NCBI GenBank assembly: GCA_946480915.1
Contig: CAMLLO010000010.1
Location: 91,674 to 155,673, forward strand
DNA length: 64,000 nucleotides
Reading direction: 5' to 3'
Source of the DNA: an uncultured Sphingobacteriaceae bacterium
GTDB taxonomy: Bacteria; Bacteroidota; Bacteroidia; Sphingobacteriales; Sphingobacteriaceae
Shown here: positions 38,047-47,537 of the stretch, piece by piece
Layout of the letters: every line of letters begins with the position of its first letter
Numbering within the stretch: position 1 is the stretch's first letter
Notes under the pieces: model-generated
What the model was told of the DNA's origin: nothing
Seen by the model: only the letters and a program-made list of their open reading frames with translations
Databases searched by the model: none
Made by a program: the position numbers and the translations under genes

Positions 38047-38763
38047 ATGAGACAAGAATTTCGTTATACAAGTTTAGATATCACCGACAAGGATATTCTG
38101 TATGAAGATAATCATTTAATAGCCGTAAATAAGCGTGCTGGTGATATAGTGCAGGTGGATGATACGGGTGACGAATCTTTGGATGAGAAGGTTAAAAAAT
38201 ACCTCGCAAAAAAATATAATAAACCCAACGGCGCATTTCTTGGTGTAGTTCATCGTTTGGACAGGCCCGTAAGCGGCGTTATTCTGTTTGCCAAAACAAG
38301 CAAAGCCCTTGACAGGATCAATGCCATGTTTAAAGGTCGTGAGATGCATAAAACGTATTGGGCGGTAGTGCGTAAAAGGCCGGTTCCTGAAAGTGGAAAC
38401 CTGGTGCATTGGTTGGTTAAAAATCCGCAAAAGAATGTTACCAAAGCACATGATAAAGAAGTAGCCGGAAGTTTACGTTCTGAATTAAATTATAAACTTA
38501 TAGGTGAATTAAACGGTTACTATCTTATTGAAGTAGACCCGATTACAGGCAGGCCACATCAAATCAGGGTGCAGCTTTCAACGTTAGACTGCCCAATTGT
38601 AGGGGATAATAAATATGGATATCCCCGTGGGAGTTTAAAGAAAAGCATCTGTCTGCATGCAAAGAGATTGCAATTTATCCATCCTGTAAAGAAGGAACCA
38701 ATAGATATTTCGGCGCCCTTGCCAAAGGACGGGTTTTGGGAGAAGTTTGAAACTTTTGGTTAG
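38047..38763 (+). CDS. RluA family pseudouridine synthase
   Basis: RNA pseudouridine synthase with the catalytic Asp in VHRLDRPVSGVILFAKT (HRLDR near residue 73-77) and the GRPHQIRVQL signature. No S4 domain is present; 238 residues. Belongs to the RluA group that modifies rRNA or tRNA; the exact site is unknown. Nearly abuts panB. Confidence 0.9.
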   Translation: MRQEFRYTSLDITDKDILYEDNHLIAVNKRAGDIVQVDDTGDESLDEKVKKYLAKKYNKPNGAFLGVVHRLDRPVSGVILFAKTSKALDRINAMFKGREMHKTYWAVVRKRPVPESGNLVHWLVKNPQKNVTKAHDKEVAGSLRSELNYKLIGELNGYYLIEVDPITGRPHQIRVQLSTLDCPIVGDNKYGYPRGSLKKSICLHAKRLQFIHPVKKEPIDISAPLPKDGFWEKFETFG

Positions 38764-38821
38764 CAGAGCTCTTTTGTAGGGAAGAGTGCATTTTTATTTA
38801 AATTTAGTTCACTCTGTAAAA

Positions 38822-39433
38822 ATGCTTAAACTTCTCATTTCAATATTCTTTTCGTGGTATATAAAAGTCATTATTCATAAAGATTTTGCTGACTTTTCAT
38901 ACAACAAAGTTGAATTGGATAGATCCAGGTCTGTTTTATTACTCTCCAATCATTTTTCATGGTGGGATGGATTCCTGATGTTTCAATTGAATAAGCTATA
39001 CTTCAAAAGAAACTTTTATGTAATGGTTAATGAAGATAATTACAGAAAGTTTTCATTTTTAAAGTATTTGGGGGCATTCCCTGTAAAGAAAAATTCAAGA
39101 AATCTGGTTAAATCTTTGGAGCATGCCGGAAATTTATTAAGAGATGCCAGAAATTTGGTTTTAATATTTCCGCAAGGAAAACTTTATTCGAACCACGTGG
39201 AAGACGTCGAATTTCAGAAGGGTTTAATGAAGATTGCAAGTTCGTCTTCCGGAAAATTTCAATACCTTTTTGCAGCTTCGTTCGTTGATTACTTTGATAA
39301 ACGAAAGCCTTCAATATCGTGTTATCTTCAATCCTGGGCCAGTCCTGAACGGTTTGATCTTACTTTAATCAGAGATGCTTATAACAAGCATTATGAAGAT
39401 TCGCGACGACAACAAAGTCGGATTACGGTTTAG
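38822..39433 (+). CDS. Lysophospholipid-type acyltransferase, first gene of the carotenoid cluster
   Basis: PlsC-like acyltransferase of about 203 residues. Motif I is NHFSWWDG (HxxxxD), and FPQGKL matches the later FPEG-type motif. ATG at 38822 chosen; a GTG at 38786 would add twelve residues. Its position before a glycosyltransferase and carotenoid genes suggests it acylates a glycosyl carotenoid, but a phospholipid role cannot be excluded. Confidence 0.78.
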   Translation: MLKLLISIFFSWYIKVIIHKDFADFSYNKVELDRSRSVLLLSNHFSWWDGFLMFQLNKLYFKRNFYVMVNEDNYRKFSFLKYLGAFPVKKNSRNLVKSLEHAGNLLRDARNLVLIFPQGKLYSNHVEDVEFQKGLMKIASSSSGKFQYLFAASFVDYFDKRKPSISCYLQSWASPERFDLTLIRDAYNKHYEDSRRQQSRITV

Positions 39434-39492
39434 ATCGATATCTGATTGTTTGTTTTCAGGTTGCCGGCTTTGAACTTTTTATTTGATAGCAA

Positions 39493-40584
39493 ATGCTGAT
39501 ATTTTATATAGTTTTTTTCTTTCTTATTGTCAGGTTTGCAGTCACTCTATTTAATTTCATATCAAATCCTAAACTTCCCGCCTCACCCATCGGGCATAGC
39601 GATTTGGTGTCAGTTTTGGTTCCGGCCCGAAATGAAGAGAATAGCATCATAACTCTTTTAACTTCTATAAAGAACCAGAACTACCCTAACATAGAAGTAC
39701 TGGTGTTAGATGATAGTTCATCTGATAATACCTTGCGGCTTTGTGAAGAATTTTGCGCAAAAGACTCGCGATTTAAAGTCATTCAAGGTGAGAAACTTGA
39801 TGAAGGCTGGCTTGGAAAAAATTTTGCATGTCACCAATTAGCCTCACTAGCAAAAGGAAAGTATTTGCTTTTTTTAGATGCAGATGAAATTATCTATAAC
39901 GACCTCATTAATAATGCAGTTCATCGAATGAGGCAGGGAAAACTTGCTCTTTTAAGTTTGTTCACTAACCAGGTCATGCTCACCTTAGGCGAGCGCCTGG
40001 TGGTTCCCCTAATGCACTTTCTTCTACTGAACTCATTGCCTCTCAGACTGGTTCGCCTATCCGGTAACCCAAAGCTTTCTGCTGCTAGCGGTCAATTTAT
40101 GCTATTTGATTCGGCATCCTACCATGCTCACAAGTGGCACGCCCAGGTTAAAGATAAAGTGGTAGAAGATGTTGAAATAATGAAACTGATTAAGGCCTAT
40201 CAATATAGAGGTGAATCCCTGCTTTCAAACGGTTATATAAAATGCCGAATGTATAGCGGTTTCAGGGACGCTGTGAATGGCTTTAGTAAAAATTTACTTG
40301 CTGGTTTTGGGTACAATATTGCAGGCTTGCTGTGTTATTTACTCCTGGTAATGGTTGGTCCAGTTTTCATCGCATTGTATCTCAATTACTCTTTGTTGTT
40401 TTTCGCTATAACTTTGATAATTTTAACCCGAATAATGATCTCTTTATCTAGCGGACAAAATGTATTCTTAAATGTAGTGTTGCATCCCTTCCAAATGATG
40501 TCGCTGGTTTTAATATCCGTTGTTTCAATAAAGAAGTATCTTACTAAAAAAACCAGTTGGAAGGGCCGTATAATTGAATCATGA
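39493..40584 (+). CDS. Family 2 glycosyltransferase with C-terminal membrane helices
   Basis: The GT-A domain (about 30-230) opens with SVLVPARNEE and LVLDDSSSDNT and has the DADE metal-binding motif near residue 130. At least two or three membrane helices lie between 270 and 355, plus one at the N terminus. This resembles CrtQ-type carotenoid glycosyltransferases. It overlaps the next gene by 4 bases and follows the acyltransferase, supporting a carotenoid role. Confidence 0.8.
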   Translation: MLIFYIVFFFLIVRFAVTLFNFISNPKLPASPIGHSDLVSVLVPARNEENSIITLLTSIKNQNYPNIEVLVLDDSSSDNTLRLCEEFCAKDSRFKVIQGEKLDEGWLGKNFACHQLASLAKGKYLLFLDADEIIYNDLINNAVHRMRQGKLALLSLFTNQVMLTLGERLVVPLMHFLLLNSLPLRLVRLSGNPKLSAASGQFMLFDSASYHAHKWHAQVKDKVVEDVEIMKLIKAYQYRGESLLSNGYIKCRMYSGFRDAVNGFSKNLLAGFGYNIAGLLCYLLLVMVGPVFIALYLNYSLLFFAITLIILTRIMISLSSGQNVFLNVVLHPFQMMSLVLISVVSIKKYLTKKTSWKGRIIES

Positions 40585-41219
40585 AAATTACTCCTGTTCG
40601 TATATGCGCTTTTCTGGTAGTATTATTCTATGCAGTTGGCTATTACGGATTTATTCAGCCAGAGTACTCCGGTCTTTTTAAAAAACTCATACCTTTTCAC
40701 TTAGTACTTATGCTGCTTTTAATGATTATTAGTCATGAGGGCAAGAATCAATATTTCTGGACGTTTTTGCTTACTGCATTTACCGCGGGTTTTGTGATCG
40801 AATTGCTGGGAGTTAATACAGGAGCTATCTTTGGGGAATATACTTATGGATCGGCATTGGGACCCAAGTTTGCCGATATTCCTCTGCTAATTGGCGTAAA
40901 TTGGATCCTGGTTATTTACTCAACTGGTATTTTTGTTAAGGAGTTTGGTATAAAAAATCATATTATCAGAGCATTAATTGGCGCTTTCTTAATAACCGCC
41001 CTTGATTTTATGATCGAGCCAATAGCCATAAAGTACGATTATTGGACTTGGAATGATTTCGATGTCCCTTTTCAGAATTATGTGGGCTGGTTTATTTTTT
41101 CTTTTCTGATGTTGCGGTTTTTTTATCTGATGAAATTCAGGAAAAGTAATTTTGCTGCAATAGTTCTGTTTATCGTCCAGTTTGCATTCTTCTTCGCGCT
41201 AAACATTAAGGCGCTTTAA
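40581..41219 (+). CDS. Carotenoid biosynthesis protein, CruF/DUF422-like
   Basis: 212 residues with about six or seven membrane helices and the acidic TGAIFGEYTYGSALGP and EPIAIKYDYWTW regions found in the carotenoid biosynthesis protein (DUF422) family. Characterised members (CruF) add water at C1 of carotenoids with an acyclic end, as in myxol and related pigments. Its start overlaps the glycosyltransferase stop. Substrate is inferred from family and context. Confidence 0.8.
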   Translation: MKITPVRICAFLVVLFYAVGYYGFIQPEYSGLFKKLIPFHLVLMLLLMIISHEGKNQYFWTFLLTAFTAGFVIELLGVNTGAIFGEYTYGSALGPKFADIPLLIGVNWILVIYSTGIFVKEFGIKNHIIRALIGAFLITALDFMIEPIAIKYDYWTWNDFDVPFQNYVGWFIFSFLMLRFFYLMKFRKSNFAAIVLFIVQFAFFFALNIKAL

Positions 41220-41231
41220 AAACATTTTCTC

Positions 41232-41239
41232 TATTTTTG
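41232..41239 (+). promoter_or_regulatory. -7 promoter box of ispH
   Basis: TATTTTTG fits TAnnTTTG and ends 8 bases before the ispH ATG, so the transcript would be nearly leaderless. It suggests ispH can be transcribed apart from the upstream carotenoid genes. Confidence 0.5.
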
Positions 41240-41247
41240 TATTCGTC

Positions 41248-42096
41248 ATGGACTATAACCTTAAGGTAACGATAGATAAAGATTCCGGCTTTTGTTTTGG
41301 CGTGGTTTACGCCATAGATATGGCCGAAGCAATTCTGGAAGAAGATGGATATTTATACTGCCTTGGCGATATAGTTCATAATGATGAAGAGGTAGAAAGG
41401 CTTAAATTGTTAGGCCTGCGGATCATCAATCATGAGGATCTTAAAAGCCTTAAAAACGAGAAAGTACTCATTCGTGCACACGGTGAAGCACCGGAAACTT
41501 ACAAAACCGCTTTAGAAAATAACATAATCCTAATTGATGCTTCGTGCCCGGTTGTGCTTAAACTACAAAACCGGATCAAGAACTCTTACGATGATAATGA
41601 AAAGATTTTGATCTTTGGAAAACACGGTCATGCCGAAGTTATTGGTTTGCAGGGACAAACAAATGATGAGGCTTTGGTTTTTCAGGACATAGCCGAGCTT
41701 GACAACATTGATCTGCCGCAGCAAATTACTCTCTACAGTCAAACAACTAAAAGTACCGACAAATTTTACGCGATTAAAGATGAATTAATCAGTCGCGGTT
41801 ACGAGCTCAAAACGAATGATACCATTTGCCGCCAGGTTTCTAACCGCTATCAGGATCTCGAAAAATTCGTTCAAAACTTTGACAAAGTGATATTTGTTTC
41901 AGGTAAGAAATCGTCCAACGGGAAGGTGTTGTTTGAAGTATGCAAAAAATATAACGCAGAAACTTATTTCATCTCTCGGGAAGAAGAACTTCAGAATATT
42001 TCATTTAGGCCGAATGATAAAATAGGAATATGCGGCGCAACATCGACACCTATGTGGCTGATGGAAAAAGTTAAAAGAGCTTTGGAAGCTTATTAA
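41248..42096 (+). CDS. ispH: 4-hydroxy-3-methylbut-2-enyl diphosphate reductase
   Basis: Last step of the MEP pathway, giving IPP and DMAPP, precursors of the carotenoids, menaquinone and polyprenol made nearby. The three Fe-S cysteines are in GFCFGV (about residue 13), DASCPVV (about 97) and ICRQVSNR or ICGATSTP near 195 and 265. Its 282 residues are at the short end of the family. It lies inside the carotenoid cluster, which links isoprenoid supply to pigment. Confidence 0.94.
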   Translation: MDYNLKVTIDKDSGFCFGVVYAIDMAEAILEEDGYLYCLGDIVHNDEEVERLKLLGLRIINHEDLKSLKNEKVLIRAHGEAPETYKTALENNIILIDASCPVVLKLQNRIKNSYDDNEKILIFGKHGHAEVIGLQGQTNDEALVFQDIAELDNIDLPQQITLYSQTTKSTDKFYAIKDELISRGYELKTNDTICRQVSNRYQDLEKFVQNFDKVIFVSGKKSSNGKVLFEVCKKYNAETYFISREEELQNISFRPNDKIGICGATSTPMWLMEKVKRALEAY

Positions 42097-42127
42097 GCTT
42101 AAAATTTCTACAAGATTTACCTGGTTT

Positions 42128-42793
42128 ATGAAAAAATCTAACACAGGTGTTATCGTTGCCTTTGGTGTAATTACAGTATGGGCAGCTTGTCTGTACGTTC
42201 TCTTAAACTGGAACTTCTCGTGGGCAAACCCGCTAACATATTTAATGATTCTTGTACAAATGCATTTGTACACAGGTTTATTCATTACCGCTCACGATGC
42301 CATGCACGGAACGGTCGCCTCATCAGCCAAATTAAACCTTGCAATCGGCCAGCTTTGTACAGCTTTATATGCTGCTTTTCCCTTTAATAAATTATTGAAA
42401 AAGCATCATGAACATCACCGTCATGTGCATTCAGAATTAGATCCGGATTATCATGAGGGAAGTTTTTTCTCGTGGTATTTCAAATTCATGAAAGAATATC
42501 TTTCCATTTGGCAGATAGTAATTATGGCTATTGCTTTTAATGTTCTTAAGCTCTGGGTAGCTGAAATTAACCTGCTTCTATTCTGGATTTTGCCCTCGCT
42601 GCTAAGCACCATTCAGTTATTTTATTTTGGTACCTGGCTGCCGCATCATGGTTCACACGATAATCCTCACCATTCCCGCACACAAAGAAAGAACCATATT
42701 TTTGCTTTCTTCAGCTGTTATTTTTTTGGGTACCATTATGAACATCATGAATCTCCGGGACTGCCCTGGTGGCGCCTCTGGAAAATGAAATAA
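42128..42793 (+). CDS. crtW: CrtW-like carotenoid ketolase (fatty-acid-desaturase fold)
   Basis: Di-iron membrane oxygenase with all histidine clusters: HDAMH (near 57-61), HHEHHRHVH (near 97-105), HHGSHDNPHH, and HYEHHESPGLPWW at the C terminus, the pattern of CrtW beta-carotene ketolases. Three or four membrane helices fit. It would add a 4-keto group to a beta ring. A related desaturase or hydroxylase is possible, but the C-terminal motif and position favour CrtW. Confidence 0.82.
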   Translation: MKKSNTGVIVAFGVITVWAACLYVLLNWNFSWANPLTYLMILVQMHLYTGLFITAHDAMHGTVASSAKLNLAIGQLCTALYAAFPFNKLLKKHHEHHRHVHSELDPDYHEGSFFSWYFKFMKEYLSIWQIVIMAIAFNVLKLWVAEINLLLFWILPSLLSTIQLFYFGTWLPHHGSHDNPHHSRTQRKNHIFAFFSCYFFGYHYEHHESPGLPWWRLWKMK

Positions 42794-42849
42794 TTGTATT
42801 CTTTAAGTCAAAACCTATGTTCGGTCATTTTCTAAAATAATTGCTCTTC

Positions 42850-42857
42850 TATATTTG
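42850..42857 (+). promoter_or_regulatory. -7 promoter box of hemH
   Basis: TATATTTG fits TAnnTTTG, 18 bases before the hemH ATG. Confidence 0.5.
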
Positions 42858-42875
42858 TACCTGCAAATTAGCTAA

Positions 42876-43916
42876 ATGAGAAAGCAAGGAGTTTTATTAG
42901 TAAATCTTGGTACACCCGATAGCCCATCAGTTTCTGATGTGAGAAAATATCTGGACGAGTTTTTAATGGATGAGCGTGTCATTGATATTAACGCTATCAA
43001 CCGTGCGCTTCTTGTTAAAGGCATAATTGTCCCCTTCCGTGGACCAAAATCAGCCAAGATTTATAAAGAACTTTGGAGTGAAAACGGTTCCCCCTTGCTT
43101 TATTACGGTATAAGAGCAAAAGAACTTTTGCAGGAGAAACTGGGGACTGATTATATCGTTGAATTAGCCATGCGCTATCAAAGCCCATCGATAAAATCAG
43201 CCTTAGAGAGCCTAAAGAAACAGCAGGTCGGAAGTATTCGTGTGGTTCCTCTCTTTCCTCAATATGCCTCGGCTTCTACCGGTTCGGTAATTCAGAAAGT
43301 AATGGAACTGGTAAGCAAGTGGCAGACCATTCCGGACATTTCTTTTGTGAATTCCTTCCACGACAATGATGGAATGATAGAAGTTTTTGCAGAAAATGCC
43401 CGCAAATATCAACCTGAAACTTTCGATCATATTTTGTTTAGTTTTCACGGATTGCCTGAAAGGCAATTAACAAAAGCAGATCATTCCGGTAAATATTGTT
43501 TACAAACACCGAATTGCTGTTCTCGCTTAAACGACGTTAACCGTTTCTGTTATTCTGCTCAATCGCATGATACCGCACGATTAATTGCCGAGAAATTGAA
43601 TCTTCCGCGAGAAAGATATACTATTTGTTTCCAATCCCGTTTGGGAAATTCTCCATGGAAAAAGCCCTATACCATAGAAGTCCTGGAAGACCTTGCAAAA
43701 AAAGGCGCCAAGCGACTGTTAGTTTTTAGTCCGGCCTTTGTTGCCGACTGTCTCGAAACTAACATCGAGATATCGCAAGAGTATAATGAAGAGTTTCGCA
43801 ATTGGGGCGGAGAAAAGATTCAGTTGGTAGAAAGTCTGAATGATCATCCAAAATGGATTGATGCACTTGCCGGGATTGTCTTAAATCAAGAAAAACAGGT
43901 TTCGCAGTCTATTTAG
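42876..43916 (+). CDS. hemH: Ferrochelatase
   Basis: Inserts ferrous iron into protoporphyrin IX as the terminal step of haem synthesis. Catalytic His lies in LFSFHGLPERQL near residue 194; FQSRLGNSPWKKPYT and the FSPAFVADCLETNIEI region near the C terminus, with the conserved glutamate, are typical. Length of 346 residues is normal. Its end overlaps convergent waaA by 8 bases. Confidence 0.95.
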   Translation: MRKQGVLLVNLGTPDSPSVSDVRKYLDEFLMDERVIDINAINRALLVKGIIVPFRGPKSAKIYKELWSENGSPLLYYGIRAKELLQEKLGTDYIVELAMRYQSPSIKSALESLKKQQVGSIRVVPLFPQYASASTGSVIQKVMELVSKWQTIPDISFVNSFHDNDGMIEVFAENARKYQPETFDHILFSFHGLPERQLTKADHSGKYCLQTPNCCSRLNDVNRFCYSAQSHDTARLIAEKLNLPRERYTICFQSRLGNSPWKKPYTIEVLEDLAKKGAKRLLVFSPAFVADCLETNIEISQEYNEEFRNWGGEKIQLVESLNDHPKWIDALAGIVLNQEKQVSQSI

Positions 43917-45153
43917 AAATGATTGTGTTTATATAAGCAAGTATTTTTTCGGTTGCTCCTTTTTCCCGATCAACATATTGTTTTGCCGTGTTACCAGCTT
44001 TTTTTCTGAAATCTTGATCTTGCAGGCTGCTCATCGCAGCGAGTAAATCTGTGTCATTGTTAATTGAGAATCCGGCTTCTAACTTAACCAGTGCCTTTGC
44101 TTCGATGAATTTAGAATAGTTCGGCCCGAAGATTACAGGAATTCCAAAAGCTGCCGCTTCTAATGTATTGTGAATTCCCACTCCAAAGCCACCTCCTATA
44201 TAGGCTATATCGGCATATTGGTAAAGTGCAGACAGTATTCCGATATTGTCGATAATTAAAACCTGTTGATTGGGCGATGCTTGTTGCCCCGGTTTCAGGG
44301 AAGAATATCGGATTGTTTTTTCCTTGTCTACCATCCCTATAAGGGCCTGGATTTTCTCCTCCTTAATTTCATGTGGAGCAATGATGAATTTCCAGTCGGG
44401 ATACCGGATAACAAGATTGGCGATTAACTTTTCATCAGCGGGCCAGGTGCTTCCGGCAACAAATATATTAGAGTCTGCACAAAAAGTTTTCACTTCATCA
44501 AACTGCTTAGGGGCAGCTGCATTTTCAGCCACACGATCGAAACGTGTATCGCCACTTACGGTTGCATTATTTATTCCGATTTCGGCTAAGAGCTTTTTGC
44601 TATTTTCGTCCTGAACAAAAAAGTGGTCTACAAATCGCAGGATCTTGCGGTTTAAACTTCCGTACCATTTGAAGTATGCTTGTGACTTGCGAAAGATTGA
44701 GGAAATTACAATTAAAGGAATGTTTTGCTTATTTAATTCGTTAAAATAATGGTACCAAAATTCATATTTTGTAAAGATTACTAACTTGGGATTTATAAGT
44801 TTTACAAACTTTTCCGCATTGGCATTTGTATCTAAAGGGAGATAAAAAATATGGTCGGCGTTTTTATAATTCTTTCTAAGTTCATATCCTGATGGAGAGA
44901 AAAATGTAATGATAATTTTGTACGTTGGATATGATTCTTTGGCACGTTCAAGTACCGGACGTCCTTGTTCAAATTCTCCAAGTGAAGCAAAGTGAAACCA
45001 GATTGATGGTAAGTTAGAATCAACTTCATTTGAAATTTTTTCAAATATGTTTTTTCTACCTTCTACCCAGAGGTGTGCCTTCGGGCTAAAACGCTGATAA
45101 ATTATTATTAATAAATTATATATTCTAATGCTAAGATTGTAAAGGATAAGCAT
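43909..45153 (-). CDS. waaA: 3-deoxy-D-manno-octulosonic acid (Kdo) transferase
   Basis: GT30 glycosyltransferase that adds Kdo to lipid A at the inner membrane. An N-terminal hydrophobic anchor (about residues 1-20), then WFHFASLGEFEQGRP (a variant of the WIHAASxGE motif), a C-terminal GGGFGVGIHNTLEAA and PVIFGPNYSKF. ATG at 45153 preferred to the TTG at 45165. 414 residues, normal. It fits with lpxK and lptB elsewhere in the window as LPS genes. Confidence 0.92.
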   Translation of the reverse strand: MLILYNLSIRIYNLLIIIYQRFSPKAHLWVEGRKNIFEKISNEVDSNLPSIWFHFASLGEFEQGRPVLERAKESYPTYKIIITFFSPSGYELRKNYKNADHIFYLPLDTNANAEKFVKLINPKLVIFTKYEFWYHYFNELNKQNIPLIVISSIFRKSQAYFKWYGSLNRKILRFVDHFFVQDENSKKLLAEIGINNATVSGDTRFDRVAENAAAPKQFDEVKTFCADSNIFVAGSTWPADEKLIANLVIRYPDWKFIIAPHEIKEEKIQALIGMVDKEKTIRYSSLKPGQQASPNQQVLIIDNIGILSALYQYADIAYIGGGFGVGIHNTLEAAAFGIPVIFGPNYSKFIEAKALVKLEAGFSINNDTDLLAAMSSLQDQDFRKKAGNTAKQYVDREKGATEKILAYINTIISK

Positions 45154-45232
45154 GTTTAAGTGCAAATATTTTATCTTCGTCGAAATTACTGTTAATTATG
45201 TAAAAACTTTACCATTAAAAAATTATATATAA

Positions 45233-46546
45233 ATGAAGATAGCCGTTATAGGTACCGGATATGTAGGCTTGGTTACAGGCACATGTTTGGCAGAAACAGG
45301 TAATAATGTAACCTGTGTTGATATAAATGAAGAAAAAGTTGAGAAGATGAAGCAGGGTCAGATTCCAATCTATGAACCCGGACTTGAGATTTTGTTTCAT
45401 CGTAATATAGAGCAAGGAAGATTGAAATTCACCACCGAACTTGCGGAAGCTATAGCTGATGCGAAGATTATTTTTCTTGCCCTGCCCACTCCTCCGGGAG
45501 CAGATGGTTCGGCAGATTTAAGCTTTGTTTTAGGTGCGGCTAAGGATATTGCAAAACTTGTTAAGGATTACAAAGTCGTTGTCACTAAATCAACCGTGCC
45601 GGTTGGTACGGCAGATAAAGTAAAAAAGGTGTTTGCCGAGAACACTAATGTTGAAGTGGATGTAGTTTCCAATCCTGAGTTTTTGCGCGAAGGCGTGGCC
45701 GTTGAGGATTTTATGAAGCCCGATAGGGTGGTTGTTGGCACCAGCAGTCAGAAAGCCCGTAAGTTGATGGAGGAATTGTATAATCCATATGTTCGCTCCG
45801 GAAATCCGATAATTTTTATGGACGAACGTTCTTCGGAGCTTACTAAATATGCAGCTAACTCTTTCCTTGCCACAAAAATTACATTTATGAACGAGGTCGC
45901 TAATCTTTGCGAGCTTGTTGGTGCTGATGTAGACATGGTGCGTAAAGGCATTGGTTCTGATGCTCGTATTGGCAAGCGCTTTTTGTTCCCCGGAGTTGGT
46001 TACGGTGGCAGCTGCTTTCCGAAAGATGTTCAGGCGCTTGCAAAATCTGCGGCAGAAGTTGATTACGAATTCAGTATTCTGAATTCAGTAATGACTGTCA
46101 ATGAGAAGCAAAAGGTTGTCATCGTAGAAAAAATGCGGAAGTACTATAAGGGTGATTTAAAAAATAAAAAGTTTGCCTTATGGGGATTGGCTTTCAAACC
46201 CGAAACTGATGATATTCGCGAAGCGCCCGCACTTTATATTATCGATGAACTCTTAAATGAAGGTGCTTCTATTATAGCATACGATCCAGAAGCGATGGGT
46301 CATGTGCGAAAACTAAAAGGTGATTCTATTGGTTTTGCGAACGATCCTTACGAAGCTCTTGAGGATGCGGATGCCTTAATCATTGTTACAGAATGGCCTT
46401 TGTTCCGTACACCTGATTTTGATAAGATCGAAAAAAATCTTAAAGCCAAAGTTATTTTTGACGGCCGTAATTTGTACGAAATTCAAAAAATGATTGATTG
46501 CGGATATTATTATAATAGTATTGGTCGTAAAGTTGTAGAATTATAA
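45233..46546 (+). CDS. ugd: UDP-glucose 6-dehydrogenase
   Basis: Oxidises UDP-glucose to UDP-glucuronate. NAD-binding [15 protein letters not shown] at 7-21, catalytic Cys261 in [11 protein letters not shown], and the C-terminal UDP-binding region. Length of 437 residues is normal. It is the first gene of a five-gene sugar-nucleotide set on the same strand, with the next gene starting at its stop codon; UDP-glucuronate is the substrate of that gene. Confidence 0.96.
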   Translation: MKIAVIGTGYVGLVTGTCLAETGNNVTCVDINEEKVEKMKQGQIPIYEPGLEILFHRNIEQGRLKFTTELAEAIADAKIIFLALPTPPGADGSADLSFVLGAAKDIAKLVKDYKVVVTKSTVPVGTADKVKKVFAENTNVEVDVVSNPEFLREGVAVEDFMKPDRVVVGTSSQKARKLMEELYNPYVRSGNPIIFMDERSSELTKYAANSFLATKITFMNEVANLCELVGADVDMVRKGIGSDARIGKRFLFPGVGYGGSCFPKDVQALAKSAAEVDYEFSILNSVMTVNEKQKVVIVEKMRKYYKGDLKNKKFALWGLAFKPETDDIREAPALYIIDELLNEGASIIAYDPEAMGHVRKLKGDSIGFANDPYEALEDADALIIVTEWPLFRTPDFDKIEKNLKAKVIFDGRNLYEIQKMIDCGYYYNSIGRKVVEL

Positions 46547-47535
46547 TGGAAAGAAAACGTATTTTAATTACCGGTGCTGCCGGATTCCTTGGTTCGCATC
46601 TTTGTGACCGGTTTATAAAAGAAGATTATCATGTAATTGCAATGGATAATCTGATTACGGGTGATTTACGCAATATTGAACATCTTTTTAAACTGGAAAA
46701 CTTTGAGTTTTACAATCACGATGTTTCAAAGTTTGTGCATGTTGCCGGAAAATTAGATTATATCCTGCATTTTGCATCGCCTGCAAGTCCGATTGATTAT
46801 CTTAAAATTCCAATCCAAACCTTAAAAGTTGGTTCCCTCGGAATCCATAACTTACTGGGTTTAGCTAAAGATAAGAAAGCCCGGATTTTAATAGCTTCTA
46901 CATCGGAAGTTTATGGCGATCCGAATGTCAATCCTCAACCCGAAGAGTATTGGGGTAACGTAAATCCTGTTGGTCCGCGTGGAGTATACGACGAAGCAAA
47001 ACGCTTCCAGGAAGCTATAACAATGGCTTATCACACTTTTCATGGTGTTGAAACACGGATTGTCCGCATTTTCAATACCTATGGTCCGCGCATGCGTCTC
47101 AACGACGGACGGGTATTACCTGCTTTTATCGGACAAGCTATTCGCGGCGAAGATTTAACTGTATTTGGCGATGGGTCTCAAACCCGTTCCTTCTGTTATG
47201 TTGACGATTTGATCGAGGGTATTTATCGCTTACTGCATTCTGATTATGCTCAGCCGGTGAATATTGGTAACCCGGATGAAATAACCATTCGTCAGTTTGG
47301 CGAAGAGATTATAAAATTAACCGGTACAAAGCAAAAGTTAATCACAAAACCGCTTCCAACAGATGATCCTAAACAACGTCGTCCGGACATAACCAAAGCC
47401 AGAGCTTTGTTAGGATGGGAGCCTAAGGTATCACGTGAAGAAGGTTTGAAAATTACTTACGAATATTTCAAATCGCTTCCTCAGGAGCTTATAGAAAAAA
47501 TAGAACATAAAGACTTTACCAGCTACACAAAATAA
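46546..47535 (+). CDS. UDP-glucuronate decarboxylase (UDP-xylose synthase)
   Basis: Extended SDR enzyme: Rossmann motif [13 protein letters not shown] at 9-21, the catalytic STSEVYG, and the YDEAKR triad lysine, as in UXS enzymes, which make UDP-xylose from UDP-glucuronate. 329 residues. It overlaps ugd by one base and precedes galE by two, so the metabolic order matches the gene order. A dTDP-sugar use cannot be excluded but is less likely. Confidence 0.9.
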   Translation: MERKRILITGAAGFLGSHLCDRFIKEDYHVIAMDNLITGDLRNIEHLFKLENFEFYNHDVSKFVHVAGKLDYILHFASPASPIDYLKIPIQTLKVGSLGIHNLLGLAKDKKARILIASTSEVYGDPNVNPQPEEYWGNVNPVGPRGVYDEAKRFQEAITMAYHTFHGVETRIVRIFNTYGPRMRLNDGRVLPAFIGQAIRGEDLTVFGDGSQTRSFCYVDDLIEGIYRLLHSDYAQPVNIGNPDEITIRQFGEEIIKLTGTKQKLITKPLPTDDPKQRRPDITKARALLGWEPKVSREEGLKITYEYFKSLPQELIEKIEHKDFTSYTK

Positions 47536-47537
47536 AA

